In this document: positions 18,353 through 29,365 of the stretch, piece by piece | How the letters are laid out: each line of letters begins with the position of its first letter | Position numbering within the stretch: position 1 is the stretch's first letter | Notes under the pieces: generated by a model | Database searches by the model: none | What the model saw: the letters and a program-made list of their open reading frames with translations, nothing else | What the model was told of the DNA's origin: nothing | Assembly: GCA_003427395.1 (NCBI GenBank) | Contig: BFEA01000238.1 | Span: forward strand, 203,950-257,180 | Reading direction: 5' to 3' | Length of the DNA: 53,231 nucleotides | DNA from: Chara braunii | Taxonomy: Eukaryota; Streptophyta; Charophyceae; Charales; Characeae | Position numbers and translations under genes: made by a program

Positions 18353-19865
18353 ATGGTCAAGATGATAGGGCGAGCAAGACCAAGTACATCAGCAGGGACC
18401 AATGAAGAGGCCTTGGTTGGGGTTATACGAAAACTAGTCGAGAGAGTTGATACTATAAAAGGAGGGTCAGACATTGCAAGAGCAAAGAGGCCGGATGAGA
18501 GAATTCCCTGCTTCAAAGGACCCCAAGTTCATGACTTCCTGGACGCGTATGAGTTATTTGGGCTCAGTTATGGTTGGACAGATAAGCAACGACTTAAGCA
18601 CCTCATATCTTATTGTGATACTGACTCAAGACTGGCCGTTCAGGAATTAATGGAAGGTGCCACTACATGGGAAGAGGTCAAGGAGAGACTGAAAAAGAAA
18701 TTTGAGAAAGATTCAGTTCCAACCACAACTAAGGACTTACTCAACATCAGAAGAGTTAAATACGACACTTTCAATGTTTTTCTTCATACCTTTATCCGAA
18801 CAGCAAGAAGAATTCCATATTTGGCTGAAGCCGAGAGATGCCATATATTTTTTACAAATTTTACTGACACTGAAAGGCAAGCAGTCCTTAATCAAGCTCA
18901 GCACTATCCTCTCAGATGGGATGAAATGGTTGCAATCATAAGAACTCTACCTACTGTCTCCCATAAGAAATGGTCACTAGATATTATCAGTACTTTGGCC
19001 AAGGATTAGGAGACTGACTGAGAATGAAATGAATAGAGGAAGCAATCTGACTGCTGAGAATATTCTTCAAAAGGTGATGACTAACTTTATGTCTGCAAGG
19101 CATGCAAAGCATGCTGTGGATAACAGAGGGAAGAAAACGGTTGAATGTGAGGAAGATGAAAACGATGATGATGACAATGAAAATCATGGTAAGAAGGGAG
19201 ATTCGTCCAGAACCAAAAGGAATGGGAAGAATGGTGATGGAGGAAGCAGGGAGAGAAGAAAATATGACGAGCGTCCTAAGAGGAGCTTTGTCTGCTACTA
19301 TTGTGGTGAAGGAGGTCACACTACCACCTATTGCAAGCCTTTTGAGGAGCATGTAAGGAGTGGGGTGGCAAAGAAAGATGCAATGGGTCATGTATGTGAT
19401 AGCTCATGGAATAAGTTGGACCCCAGGCATCCGGGAGGTATGAGGCTTCTTTCTCTTGAACGTGATGAAAAGATGAAGATTAAGAAGAAGAGAAAGGTCA
19501 ATGTGAATGTTTATTTCCTCATTGGAGACTTGCCTAATGAGTTAGTACAAAGGGCAAGTAACCCTTCTACCACGATTAAGCTGCCTCTGCAGTCCTTAAC
19601 ACTGACAAAATGTGAACCTAGCGGAGCATCAACAAGTGAGTCTCCATTGGGAGGGAACCCTACCCTTCAGAATCCTTCTAGATTAGTAGAGTCCTCTTCC
19701 AATGAAATGGCTCATCTCTTGGCTAACATGATGTCATTCCATGGTGATCTACCCCCAAAACTTATCATGGAACCCAGTGTCAGAGTTGGTGAAGTGAGGA
19801 ACCATCGAACCCGTATGACCCTTCAAATGATAGAAGAAAAGAAAAGAAAGAAGGTTGCGGAATGA
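18353..19865 (+). pseudogene. gag: gag with CCHC zinc knuckle, one frameshift
   Basis: Frame 1 (18353-19009) is a retrotransposon gag domain: CFKGPQVHDFLDAYELF, GWTDKQRLKHLISYC, TTWEEVKERLKKKF. It stops at TAG 19007-19009, and the downstream frame (open from about 19000 to 19865) continues with a Lys/Asp-rich linker and one canonical knuckle, CYYCGEGGHTTTYC (C-X2-C-X4-H-X4-C), near 19291-19332. A one-base shift near 19005 joins them, either a mutation or a programmed shift. A Lys-rich tail ends at the TGA at 19863. The product would be the capsid/nucleocapsid precursor packaging element RNA. Protease and pol follow. Confidence 0.8.
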
Positions 19866-20148
19866 CTTATCGACATCCTTAATGATCCTGAACCGGAACG
19901 TTCACATGAAAAAAATGAACGAGGAGAAAGAGAAAATTTGTTCTCAAGAGTGATTTGGATGATGGGACTGTGATTTCTGATGTAATTGCTAAGATGCTGG
20001 AAGAAACGGAAGTGACACTGTCTTTCAAGGAAGCAATGACACTAGCACCCAAACTTAGAGAAGAGTTTAAGAGGTGAATTGAGAAGAAAAAAATGAAAGT
20101 CAATTATTTGATAGATCACTACCAGGTTCCAAGATTTGATTTGCAACC

Positions 20149-20628
20149 ATGGGTTGTGGGCATCTTACAATTCGCATTAATCAAGTGAAGATTTTAGCTC
20201 TAGTAGATTCTGGGGCAGAGATGATACTTCTTTCACGAAGAACGATGGAAGCTTGTAATTTATCAATTGACAGACCTGCACAAAATGTACTGAGTAATAT
20301 TGCAGGAGACCTGTTCGTGGCAGGATTCATTGATAATTTGTCTATCAAGGTTGGGACAATGACTGTGGAGTTACTAGGTTTTGTAGTACCTGATCTGGAT
20401 CATGACTATATCTTGGGAACTTCATTCTTGCATAGGATAGAGGCGGTCAATTTTTTTAGTCATGAGGGGTCATCCTCGATCAGTCTACAGGACAAAGAGA
20501 CTGCTCAAGAACAGACCTTTATGGTCAGTACGAAAAATGATTTCAAGCATCAACTATCTGCTAATTCGATCCGGAGGGAGGAATCTGCTGAAAAGGTTAG
20601 GAGACTAAAGGAGGAAGGGAAACGATAA
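20149..20628 (+). CDS. retroviral-type aspartic protease
   Basis: A 159-codon ORF with the active-site triplet in ALVDSGAEM (catalytic Asp residue 20), a flap-like region, and DYILGTSFL where the family has its conserved ILG segment. Its role would be cleaving the Gag and Pol precursors. The frame runs past the TAA at 20626 for about 50 codons before a shift near the T6 run at about 20780 enters the RT frame. Protease and RT were therefore probably one polyprotein. The frame also differs from that of gag. The domain itself looks intact. Confidence 0.8.
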   Translation: MGCGHLTIRINQVKILALVDSGAEMILLSRRTMEACNLSIDRPAQNVLSNIAGDLFVAGFIDNLSIKVGTMTVELLGFVVPDLDHDYILGTSFLHRIEAVNFFSHEGSSSISLQDKETAQEQTFMVSTKNDFKHQLSANSIRREESAEKVRRLKEEGKR

Positions 20629-20837
20629 GCAAAAGAAGAGATTTCAGTGGGAATCAATCAAGTTTCGAAAATGATGAAAGCCCTTGGAAAACTCGAAGAT
20701 GAGGATGGACAAATTGAAGCCTTCAAGAAAGCTGTAGAGACTGCTAAGGGACGAAGGATGAAATTGAGATTTGCATCGACTCACCCTTTTTTAGGAAAAT
20801 AGTCACTGGGTCAAAAAGGAAATACAAGCCCAAGGGG

Positions 20838-21980
20838 GTGAAGAAAAACCCAGTGGCAGTCTTAATAGAGAAAGATTATGATGAAGCATTGGAAAAGGAA
20901 AGGCGGATTATAAGAGCATTGAGGGAATCAGCAAAACTGGAGAATAGGGTCACCAAAGAAAGGTTTGACACAATGAAGATAGGCTTGGATCAGTTTATCC
21001 TACCTAAAGAGAAAGGATATATCTTCAAGATGTGTCAGAAATTCTCTGGTGCTTTCTCCTTTAATGATGAAGAGAGGGGGCGACTGGACGTGGACATGAT
21101 CAAGATGGCCAAGATTTGGACAGTTGATCATGTTCTATGGAATGATAGACCAACCAAGTATGCCTTGAAGGANGAGGCCGAGGTTGTGAAGTATCTTGAC
21201 AAAAAAATTGCGTCAAATGTTGCTGAACCTGCTGATGGACCGTATGCTAACCACTGGTTTTGTTTCTGGAAACCAGGGGGCGGACTAAGATCGATACAGA
21301 ATCTTCAGAAACTCAATTCTGTGACGGTACGTGATGCAGGTAGTCTCCCTAATGCTGATCTCCTTGCTGAATCATTTGCTGGTCGATGTATTTATTCCCT
21401 ATTTGACCTGTATTCTGGCTATGATCAGTTCCTTATTGATCCCACTAGCCGACCTATGACTGCCATGCACACGCCGAGGGGACTTGTTCAGATGTGTGTG
21501 GTACCTCAGGGCTGGACTAACGGAGTGGCAGTGGTTCAAAGGGATATGATGAAAGTCATGCAGGATATTTCTCATAAAATAACCAGTCCCTACATTGGTG
21601 ACAATCCTGTAAAAGGATCTTTGGTAAGAGATGAAACTTTTGTCGCAGGGGAAGTGAGAAAGTTTATCTGGTAACATCCTGAAAGAGTCAAGATGGTCCT
21701 AGAAAGACTTCAGAAGTATAATCTGACTAGCAGTGGACCAAAGTCCCTTCTCTTCCAACCAAAAGTGATAATCATGGGCTTCAGATGTTTCTCCAAGGGT
21801 AGGAGTCCAAATCCCAAGAAAATAGATAAGATCTTGAACTGGTCTCTGCCTCTCAAAAGAGTGACAGATGTCAGAAGCTTCTTGGGAGTCTGTGGAATCT
21901 GGAGGATTTTTATTCCTCATTTTGTTGCCCTTGTCGAGCCTCTGAGAGAGATGGTAAGACAAGGGGCTAACTTAGCATGA
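20838..21980 (+). pseudogene. Ty3-type reverse transcriptase, two stops, damaged catalytic motif
   Basis: RT blocks are clear: ADGPYANHWFCFWKPGGGLR, IQNLQKLNSVTVRDAG, SLFDLYSGYDQFLID (first catalytic Asp), TPRGLVQMCVVPQGWTNG, then YIGDNPVKGS where YxDD is expected, so one catalytic Asp is replaced by Gly. After a TAA at 21672-21674 the same frame gives VLERLQKYNLTSSG, MGFRCFSKG and FLGVCGIWRIFIPHF, the connection region, ending at TGA 21978-21980. The block style (QNLQKLNSVTVRDAG, PQGWTN) reminds me more of Ty3-like RTs known from fungi than of typical land-plant clades; this is untested. Inactive in this copy. Confidence 0.85.
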
Positions 21981-22682
21981 AATGATAAAGGACAGGCTGC
22001 AGCAGAAACGCTGCAAGAAAAACTAAGAGATAGTGGTGTAGTACTGGGAGTACCTTGTTATGATTGTGAGGAGACGAGACCTTTCATCATTGAGGCAGAT
22101 GGAGGACCAATTGCTCTGGGTAGAGTACTTATTCAGAAAGATGAAAATGGGAGAGAAAGACCCCTAAGATTTGAAAGCAGAACCCTCAATTCTACTGAAA
22201 GAGGCTACACTCAATTCAAGAAAGAGCTAATGTCAATCATCAATAGCCTCAGGTGTTTTAAGCACTACGTCTTGGGTAGGAGATTCATCCTGAGGACTGA
22301 TGCATCTGTTGTGATTGGTGCCATTAAAAAACATCAACAGGTAGATGCAACAGTCATCAGATGGATTGTTTTCATTTGACCATATGATTTTAAATTGGAA
22401 AAGATTCCCACTGAGAAGAACAAAGCGGATGACGTAAGCCGGATTGAGTGACGAGAGGAAGAAGAAGATGTGAATGGAACAATTGAAGAATCTGCCTATG
22501 TTGATAACTTCCTTAATGAAAAAAATGATAAGGATTATGAGGCACCATGCCGCTATAAATGAAGTCTGTGGCCTTAGCAGAGAGACAGCTGGGGAGAAAT
22601 TCCAAGTGCATACGTCTATGAGTCGATTCTAGGGAAAGAAGAAGATGATGAACCAAACGATTGGTATGCGAGAGTTAATGCA
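21981..22682 (+). pseudogene. RNase H domain and linker, several in-frame stops
   Basis: In the RT frame: FIIEADGGPIALGRVLIQK, LRFESRTLNSTERGYTQFKK (the E..KE motif), and FILRTDASVVIGAI with the second Asp, typical of Ty3 RNase H. Stops are TGA at 22377, 22449 and 22560. Context suggests tryptophan at several (an I-stop-PYDF and an E-stop-RE), consistent with TGG-to-TGA change. The enzyme would degrade the RNA strand during reverse transcription. A Glu/Lys-rich linker leads to the integrase. Confidence 0.75.
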
Positions 22683-24080
22683 GTGGTTGTGGCTGCTCAT
22701 GAAGTTGGAGAAAGTTCAGGTTCAAAGGAGGGTGAAGAAAGTGAAAAGAAGGAAAAAGAGATATTTTTATTCTTTGAAGAGTATGATGAAAAATATCAGG
22801 AGATAGGAAGAAAGATGAAAAAGGAGCCACTAAAAGAATATTACTGTAAAGATTCAAGGAAGAAATTCAGACTAAAAAGAAGACATCTCTTTGTAGATGG
22901 TAGGGGAGGCCTACCTACACTAAGGGTGGTCTGTGGTAAAGAGAGGCAGTTAGAGATAATCACTGCTCTGCATGAGGGGGTTGTCGGTGGCCACAGGGCT
23001 GCTGAAGCTACGTAGTCCAAGACTGTCAAACTCTACTTCTGGCCTTACATGAGAGACATGATTTTCGGATACTGTAAATCGTGTGTCTTATGTTAGAAGA
23101 GGTCTACCACAAGAATGATTGAGCCCCTATTCCCTACAATCCTGGTAGAGCCACGTAGTAAAGTTCATCTGGATCTCATCACTATGCCTCCAGGCAAGGG
23201 TGGGATGAGATACATACTAAACATGAGAGATAATTTATCTGGATACGGTGAGGCAAAAACGCTGAAAAGGAAGACAGCCGAGCAAGTGGTTAATTGGATA
23301 GAGGAAGTCTATCTCACCTATCCTTTTATGAGAGAATTTGTCTCAGATAGAGGGTCAGAGTTCAGAAATGAGGTTGTCAGAAGAGTTACACTCAGATTGG
23401 GTGTCAGAATTCGGTANGTGACTACTTACCATCCTCAAGCGAATGCACCTGTGGAGAGAGGTCACANAACTNTGAANGATTCATTGGCCAANTGNTGTGA
23501 AGGGAAACTCAGTAACTGGCCAAAGGTGTCAAGAGTTGCTGTATATGATGATAATATCACAGTCAAGAGAACAACTGGTTATGCACCTTTTACACTTTGG
23601 TATGGCCGTTATGCTACATTGCCTATTGAGAGTATTGTCAAGACATGGTCAAGTCAAGAAAGTGATAGGGATTATTCTATTTCAGAAATCCTTCAGATCA
23701 GAATGAGGCAGATATCTAAAGTTTATCAGGCAGTGATGGATGCACGAGAGAGAATGACATCCAACAGACTATCGGATCAAGAAACATGGAACAAGAAAAT
23801 ATATATAAGAAAAGAGAAATTGAAGATTTGAGATGTTGTCGTGCTGTTTGACAGTTCCCTTGAGACACAATGGACTAAAAGGTTGGAGCCTAGATGGCTT
23901 GGTCCTTACAGAATCACAGGAGAGGCAGAAGACAAGGTTTATGAGATCTCATAAATGGATGGATCTAGGGTTCATGACATGGTATCAGGGTCAAGACTTC
24001 ATAAGTTCATCTTCATAGACCGTGACTTGATCCCTACATTGACTCCAAAGAGAGGAAAGAGAAGTCAACCATCCAAGTAA
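22683..24080 (+). pseudogene. integrase: zinc finger and D,D-35-E core, several in-frame stops
   Basis: The same frame continues to TAA 24078-24080. The N-terminal HHCC finger is visible as LHEGVVGGHR followed by CKSCVLC, with TAG at 23013 and 23094. The core has VHLDLITM (Asp near 23172), FVSDRGSEF, and APVERGH, with 35 residues between the second Asp and the Glu. The C-terminal region (VVVLFDSSLETQW, RWLGPYRI) lies after a TGA at 23829, and a TAA falls at 23952. A few Ns lie at 23416-23494. No chromodomain or other targeting domain is seen in the short basic tail. It would insert element cDNA; inactive here. Confidence 0.85.
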
Positions 24081-26183
24081 GAGAACGGTCATAGAGGACT
24101 GAGAAAGAGTACAGTAAGGCACTGAGACAGTAAGGCTCAGTTATCAGCAAACAATGATCATTCTTGCAAAGTCAATTCAACATTTCAATTTCAGTGTTCC
24201 AGTTTAAGTACTTAAGTTTCAGCATCTCAGTTTCAATATGTCAGTTTTCAGCAAGTCATTTTATTATTTGTTTCAGCAAGTAACTAAGTTAATAAGACTA
24301 TATCTTTGATGCATCGCTGCAGTCGTTCCATGAGTGTCAAATCCTGAGAGTGAGGAGTAACTGTGAGTACAGTTCTGGGAGCATTGGCACAATATCAAGA
24401 TCTGAGAAACTCATGGTTGTGGCACATTAAATGATATGAGCAATATTATTTTTATCACAAAAAGAAAGCATGATGGGCATAAAGAAGTTCAGTTCTGTCA
24501 GAATNAAAGTTATCAGCAGAAGGGCTTCGTGTCTCTAACTAAGTTGTCCATCCAAGAGATTCAGACGAAGGCAGGCATAAAGAAGTTCAACTTTACTTGA
24601 CTGAGGGTGGGCAGTAGAGGGACTTCGTGCTTCTTGGCTAAGGGTCTGTCTTCACTCTGATGAGGGAAGGGACCTCTCTCAGATCAGAGTTTCAGTATTT
24701 TATTGAGACAGACGGGACGTCTCTTGGAAAAAGAAATCCCAGTTGGTGGAATGGACTTCTCTGGGGCTAGCACTAAGTTTTTGCTTGTGACTGAAGGGAG
24801 GTCTCTTGCAAACTCTTAGTGTTGGCTAGCATGTTATTGTTTAGTACCTCTTGAGACTGGCGGAATGTCTCTTGAGAGATGTTTGTTCTGCTATGGGGCG
24901 TGGGCAGTCTGGTTGTGGGATTATGATATGCTTGCCTGACTGTCTGTATCTGTTTTTTTTTTCTCTAACCTAAGGATGCGTTGATTGTCGGGGCCACCCA
25001 GAGCCTTACCGCAGTAGGTTGCAATCTGGTGGGGTCAGCAGGTCCCCGACGCGAGTGTCGAATTCCGTAGTCAGCAAGGGCTAAGACTCCGGGACTCTGG
25101 CCTATAAGGTTGAAAGGGGTCAGCTAGAACCCTACCGCAGTCAGAGGATGCAATACAGTGAGGTTAGCCAGAGCCTGGAACTGTAGTTAGACCGGGTCCC
25201 ACGTTCAAAAATCTGGGCGGAGTAGCCAGCACCCTTGGCAAAAAACTGGTAGGTGAACCGGTTCCTGACCGCAGTGGTCAAATCCGGATTCGAGAAAGTT
25301 AGGCTGACGGGATGTCTACTGTCATAGGGTGACCAGACCCGCAATAGTCTGGGTGTCCTGGTGAGAGTGTCAAAGGGTTGTCATACTCGAGTGGTGGGTA
25401 TGATTGGTTCTGACCTGGAGGCAGGTCAAAGGGGTTGTCAAGACAAATGGTCTGACTAGTCATGGCCTGAGGCGGGCCGAATGAGGTATGTCAGACTAGT
25501 GGGACGTTTGGCATTCCTGACCAGTGGTAGGCCGAAATCAAGGCAATCAATAAACCCTGGGTGTGAAGAATTGTTATGTATTAATTATTATTTATTATTT
25601 TACTTATGGGCTTTCATTTTAATTTGTTAATGCTGGACTGTTGGTTGTTAGAGGGTATGCTTGCTGGGGCATGGTTGTTGTCTGTGGGACTCGCTGATTT
25701 TGCAGGTATACAATTTTTTACTTGAAAGTTCTCTGGCCAGAGAAAATGAAAAGGGTCTGGTATCCCCTCCCTTATGTCTGAGAAGTTGAGGAGACGCCTC
25801 ACTCAGACCAGAGAAAGAAAACAAGGGTTTGGTATCTTCATAAAGTGAGGAGCTGAGAAGATGTCTCTCAGACCAGAGAACAGAAAAGAGGGTTTGGTAT
25901 ACCCTACTCCCAACATAGCAAACAGAGTGAGTACCCTCGTTACTGGAGTCATCCTTGGCGTAAAGGCCTGATCAAGGGCTGAGGTAGTCTCCATGTGAAG
26001 AGCCAACAGTTGAACAAGTCAAGCATTCAAACAAAATCGTTCTTCAAATTTTATTTGGTGGCCGACAAGCGGCCTGGTTCACGTGGAACCTGCATCCCTG
26101 GCCTTAAGGAAGCCAAACTCTCAGGCCTGGGACGCTATGAGCTGGACTATGAACTGAGAAAAATTTATGGGCTGAAATTAGAC
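24081..26183 (+). other. non-coding tail between integrase and the antisense ORF, with degenerate repeats
   Basis: 24110-24300 is a CAGT-rich spacer. 24480-24900 has several imperfect units around GACTTCGTGCTTCT and GGGACGTCTCTTG. 24985-25340 has imperfect units with TACCGCAGT and GGTCAGC. 25720-25910 repeats an AGACCAGAGAA(A/C)(A/G) unit with GGTTTGGTAT three times. No sense-strand coding sequence is recognised. Confidence 0.55.
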
Positions 26184-26654
26184 TCAGAAAGTTGAAAAGA
26201 AGTCACGCTTATATAAGACGTAAAAGATAGTCATCAGCTCGAGTTGAAAGAGAAAGAGGAGAAAGAAGATGCTGAAAAGAACACAGTGATTGGGATGATG
26301 GGGTGATGAGACAGTACATGGAACAGAAGGGGGCGGAACGGGCACTATCGCCTTGCTTACGNCAGGAGTGGAAGGANCTNNGGGGATATAAGGAGGGGAA
26401 GAGGCGCTAGGAGTACCGTAGCNCNCGTCGAATTTCTTGCGAAGNANCTCCATCCTGTCTGGTGATGGAGTTCTCTCGTACCACCNTCCTAACGGGTAGC
26501 GAGGGTGTGGCCTTAAACGGNCATAGNCTCGCGGCTCCTCATCTTCCTCCTCCTNTGAGCTATANTCCCGCCGTGCCCTGGTTGGNGGTTCTTCCTTTGC
26601 TTTCNCTNCTCTTCCTCCCCTTCCTNTACCCTGTCCNCGACGCGCTTCAGGCAT
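26184..26654 (-). CDS. antisense ORF between pol and the 3' LTR
   Basis: On the minus strand an ATG at 26652-26654 opens about 156 codons. The product starts MPEAR, then a Gly/Arg-rich GRGGR region, an acidic EEEDEEPR segment, LRPHPRYPLG, YERTPSPDRM, a Pro/Ser-rich middle, and a hydrophobic C-terminus (FSIFFLLFLFQLELM) that could be a membrane segment. About 18 unresolved bases reduce certainty. Some plant Ty3 elements carry an antisense gene at this position, so the location is suggestive. No domain recognised; the composition fits a disordered protein, or chance. Confidence 0.4.
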   Translation of the reverse strand: MPEARXGQGXGRGGRXXKAKEEXPTRARRXYSSXEEEDEEPRXYXRLRPHPRYPLGXWYERTPSPDRMEXLRKKFDXXYGTPSASSPPYIPXXPSTPXVSKAIVPVPPPSVPCTVSSPHHPNHCVLFSIFFLLFLFQLELMTIFYVLYKRDFFSTF

Positions 26655-26739
26655 AATGAAAGNTGANAGAACAATTAAGATAGGGATAGGAAACAGAGAA
26701 NNAGTGNTAAAGGTTATGGTCAAAAAGAGTGAGTGGGAT

Positions 26740-27000
26740 GCACACTAAGAGCAAAGAAATTGCAAAAAGGANGAAGAAGAACTAGGGNTGAGAAAANAAA
26801 GTTAGCGCCAAAAGAGAAANCAAACGCTAAGAGAAAAGGTTNGCGCAGAGAAAGAGACCTNGCGNNATGAGAGATGGCTNGTGCGGANAGTGGGGACGAA
26901 CACTCGGAGAGAAGACGAACGCAGAGAAGGAGGGTGAGCGCAAAGAAGGAAGAAGTGCTCAGAAAAGTACGAGCGCTATGAGGAAGGTGAAAAATCTGCT
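26740..27000 (+). repeat. purine-rich degenerate repeat
   Basis: Many short units of the type GCGCAGAGAAAGAG and GAAGAAGGA occupy the last 260 bp before the polypurine tract region. Several Ns are present. The antisense frame over it (26720-27007) is compositional. Confidence 0.55.
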
Positions 27001-27104
27001 GACACAAATAGGTAGCACGAAAATCGCCTCAAGTCGCAATTGAAATGAGCGAGAGCAATATTGGGTTGCGCTATTTTATATCGAAATTTCTCGTTTCGAC
27101 CCAG

Positions 27105-27133
27105 TGGGGACGCTAGGTGGGGGTTTGGTATTT
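27105..27133 (+). other. putative polypurine tract next to the 3' LTR
   Basis: GGGGACGCTAGGTGGGGG followed by TTTGGTATTT directly precedes the TGTCGG start of the 3' LTR. This is the expected position for plus-strand priming, although the tract is interrupted by pyrimidines and lies about 9 nt from the LTR. Confidence 0.5.
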
Positions 27134-28470
27134 TGTCGGAGGGCAAGGTGTCCCGGCCCTCCTGTGAACCGAGTCTCTACATAGTACCAGTTTCCTGCTC
27201 TGGTACCTGGGTTGTCTCTCGGGGTGCACAGGCCCCGGTGGCGTAGCCCTCAGCAAAAGGGGTGCGCCACAGGACTTCCATTGGTCCACGCAGACTCGGC
27301 ACCCTGCTGTACAGCAGAGCACAACCGGCCTGTGGCCGTGGGAGCCGCCGGGTTTGCCGTGGGACGAGGAGGTGAGAGGGCTGGCTCGGTCTTTTCAACT
27401 GCGCGCCGAGCGCCCCTCTACTGAGTTATGGGTAGGATGCATGAGACAGAAAGTCGTTGTCGGAAAAAGAAAGAGGAAAAAAAAATAAAATGCTAAAAAT
27501 CTAAACCCGCTTTAGTATGGGGAAAATCCAGTGGCCTCGGATCACTCCGATGCTATGACTTATTTTCCAAAATTTTGAATTGTCGTTTCCCACCTGATTG
27601 ATCTGTCACTTCACAGGGGAGGCCGCCGATTCAGGTCTCGGACCGCAACTGTCGTCTCATGGTCTGGGTCTTATCGACCCCTCATAAAATTGCTTACCGG
27701 ACCTGTTTGTCCGAATCGCGCGGACCCTGGTGACCAGGTTAAGAGGCAGATATAGTGAGAACTAAAAAGGAAAAGAAAATGGGAAAAGAAAGAAAAGGAA
27801 CCCCAGATCCGTGTGTGAGCGCGGGGCGCGGTTCAGGCAAGGCTGGTGCACAGAGAGATTTTGTGACGCCACCCTTTCCTTTCTTTTCCTTTTCCTGTGG
27901 TTATTATTGTTATTTTATTTTATCATTATTATTTAGTTTTCTAGATTTGATTTTCTACCTGTTGGCTTGTCCTTTCGCGGGAAGCCAATGGTTTGGATTT
28001 CGAACCATCTTTTTTTTGTGGCCTAAATAGGCCGATCCCACGTATACAGTCAGTGGGTGCGCTTCGAACTGACATCGCGCGGCACGACCTCAAAAGGAGG
28101 GCGACCCGCGGCCGCATTGGTAGGAGGCTTATCACCCCCTTCATGGAGGGTCATAAGCCCCCTCCTTGCCATCGGACACGGGCACCCAACTGGATAGACT
28201 GAGGTTGCACTAAAAAAAGGGGAAATGCGATCATCTGTTCCCCGTTATGGGATCATAGTGCCGAACCTGCTGCCATATTGCTAGGGTCTGGAACTGTCAA
28301 GAGAGGCTAGTTCGTGATCGATCGATTGGGTTATAGGCACGAGTATTTCTCTGAAAGCTATTCGGTTTTAATTTTGCAAGTCATTTTGAAAACTGTAAAA
28401 TTCNTGAAATACTGGTAAGGTCTGGAAAGGACTAATCTGAGTCCTTCGTTCAGAACGCAGAGGACAGGCC

Positions 28471-28478
28471 TATAAAAG
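28471..28478 (+). promoter_or_regulatory. TATA box of the 3' LTR
   Basis: CCTATAAAAGAG, equivalent to 8550-8557. Confidence 0.65.
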
Positions 28479-28768
28479 AGAGGGAGAGTTGAGATACCGT
28501 CCGTGGCCGGTCGACTAGTGGTATACAGTCTGTACTGCGATTGGTCTGCTATAGGAAGTTAACGATCTAGTATTGTGCTGTCTATCAAGCGGGGCAGGCT
28601 ACCCTGAGTGGCAATGGCTTTACACAGCTATAGGCCTGGCAGTTGGCGGCACACGCGCGCTGGGTTCCAGTGTCGGGTGAAGGCCCCCTGATTACGACGG
28701 CCCTGAACTACGATGGGGGAGAAGTAGTTTGACTTAAGGTCTGTATTGAAGGGGGGAGAGAGGAGGAG

Positions 28769-29134
28769 ATGCGAGGTGACCAGAGGCTGCAGGCTGCCAT
28801 TTCCGAAGCGCGCGACAGGGCGGAGCGGAGATGTAGACGAGATGGGGTGACCGTGGGCTTAAGAGTGACGGTCGTCTATCACGAGACTGAGTCATCAACT
28901 GGGACTCAGACAAGGGAGGAACAGCACAAGGAGAGAGACTCAGGCGGGGAGAGTGAAATGACTGAGGCGGACCGAGAGACGGATCTTAGGTCCTGGAACA
29001 GACCCGAGGAGATCCGAAAGCACCACAGAGTCACGAAACCGGTGGAAAAAGGACCTGAGGCCAGCTCTCGGCAACTCACGCCCAGAGGCCGCGGAGCAGA
29101 AAAGAAGCTGAACAAGGGGAAACGAGGTGTGTGA
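28769..29134 (+). pseudogene. LTR ORF 1, 3' LTR copy (5'-truncated by a stop)
   Basis: Equivalent to 8693-9214. A TGA at 28730-28732 replaces CGA and an upstream indel shifts the first part, leaving an internal start at 28769. The remaining 121 codons (SEARDRAERRCRRDG, LRVTVVYHETES, then a charged tail) stay open. This copy has no Ns and is the better sequence to analyse. Confidence 0.35.
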
Positions 29135-29158
29135 GGCAGCAGCTCCAGTGAGAAGGGC

Positions 29159-29365
29159 ATGATTATTCTTAGAAACGGTGTGTGCGCTACGGGGCGGTTA
29201 CACATGGCGCGCTCTGAGAGGAGGTGGCGCGCGTTAGTCGATGCATGGCACGTCCTGGAGAAGAATGAGAGGGTCAACGTTAGCGTAGCTGGGTGTGGGA
29301 TTGCGACGCATCTACGTTTTACCTGGAAGCGTGTGCGTGACACGAGGCGACCCAAGAAAGGCTGA
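29159..29365 (+). CDS. small LTR ORF following ORF 1
   Basis: A 68-codon ORF with RRWRALVDAWHVLEKNERVN and VSVAGCG, basic at the C-terminus. The helix-then-strand order could be a very diverged module B, but the similarity is too low to claim. In the 5' LTR it is broken by a TGA near 9266. Confidence 0.25.
   Translation: MIILRNGVCATGRLHMARSERRWRALVDAWHVLEKNERVNVSVAGCGIATHLRFTWKRVRDTRRPKKG

Noticed and set aside
21672-23954. Reassigned stop codons (TGA or TAG read as Trp/Gln)
   Set aside because: TGA, TAG and TAA all occur, and the partner LTR has sense codons at comparable sites, so mutation is simpler.
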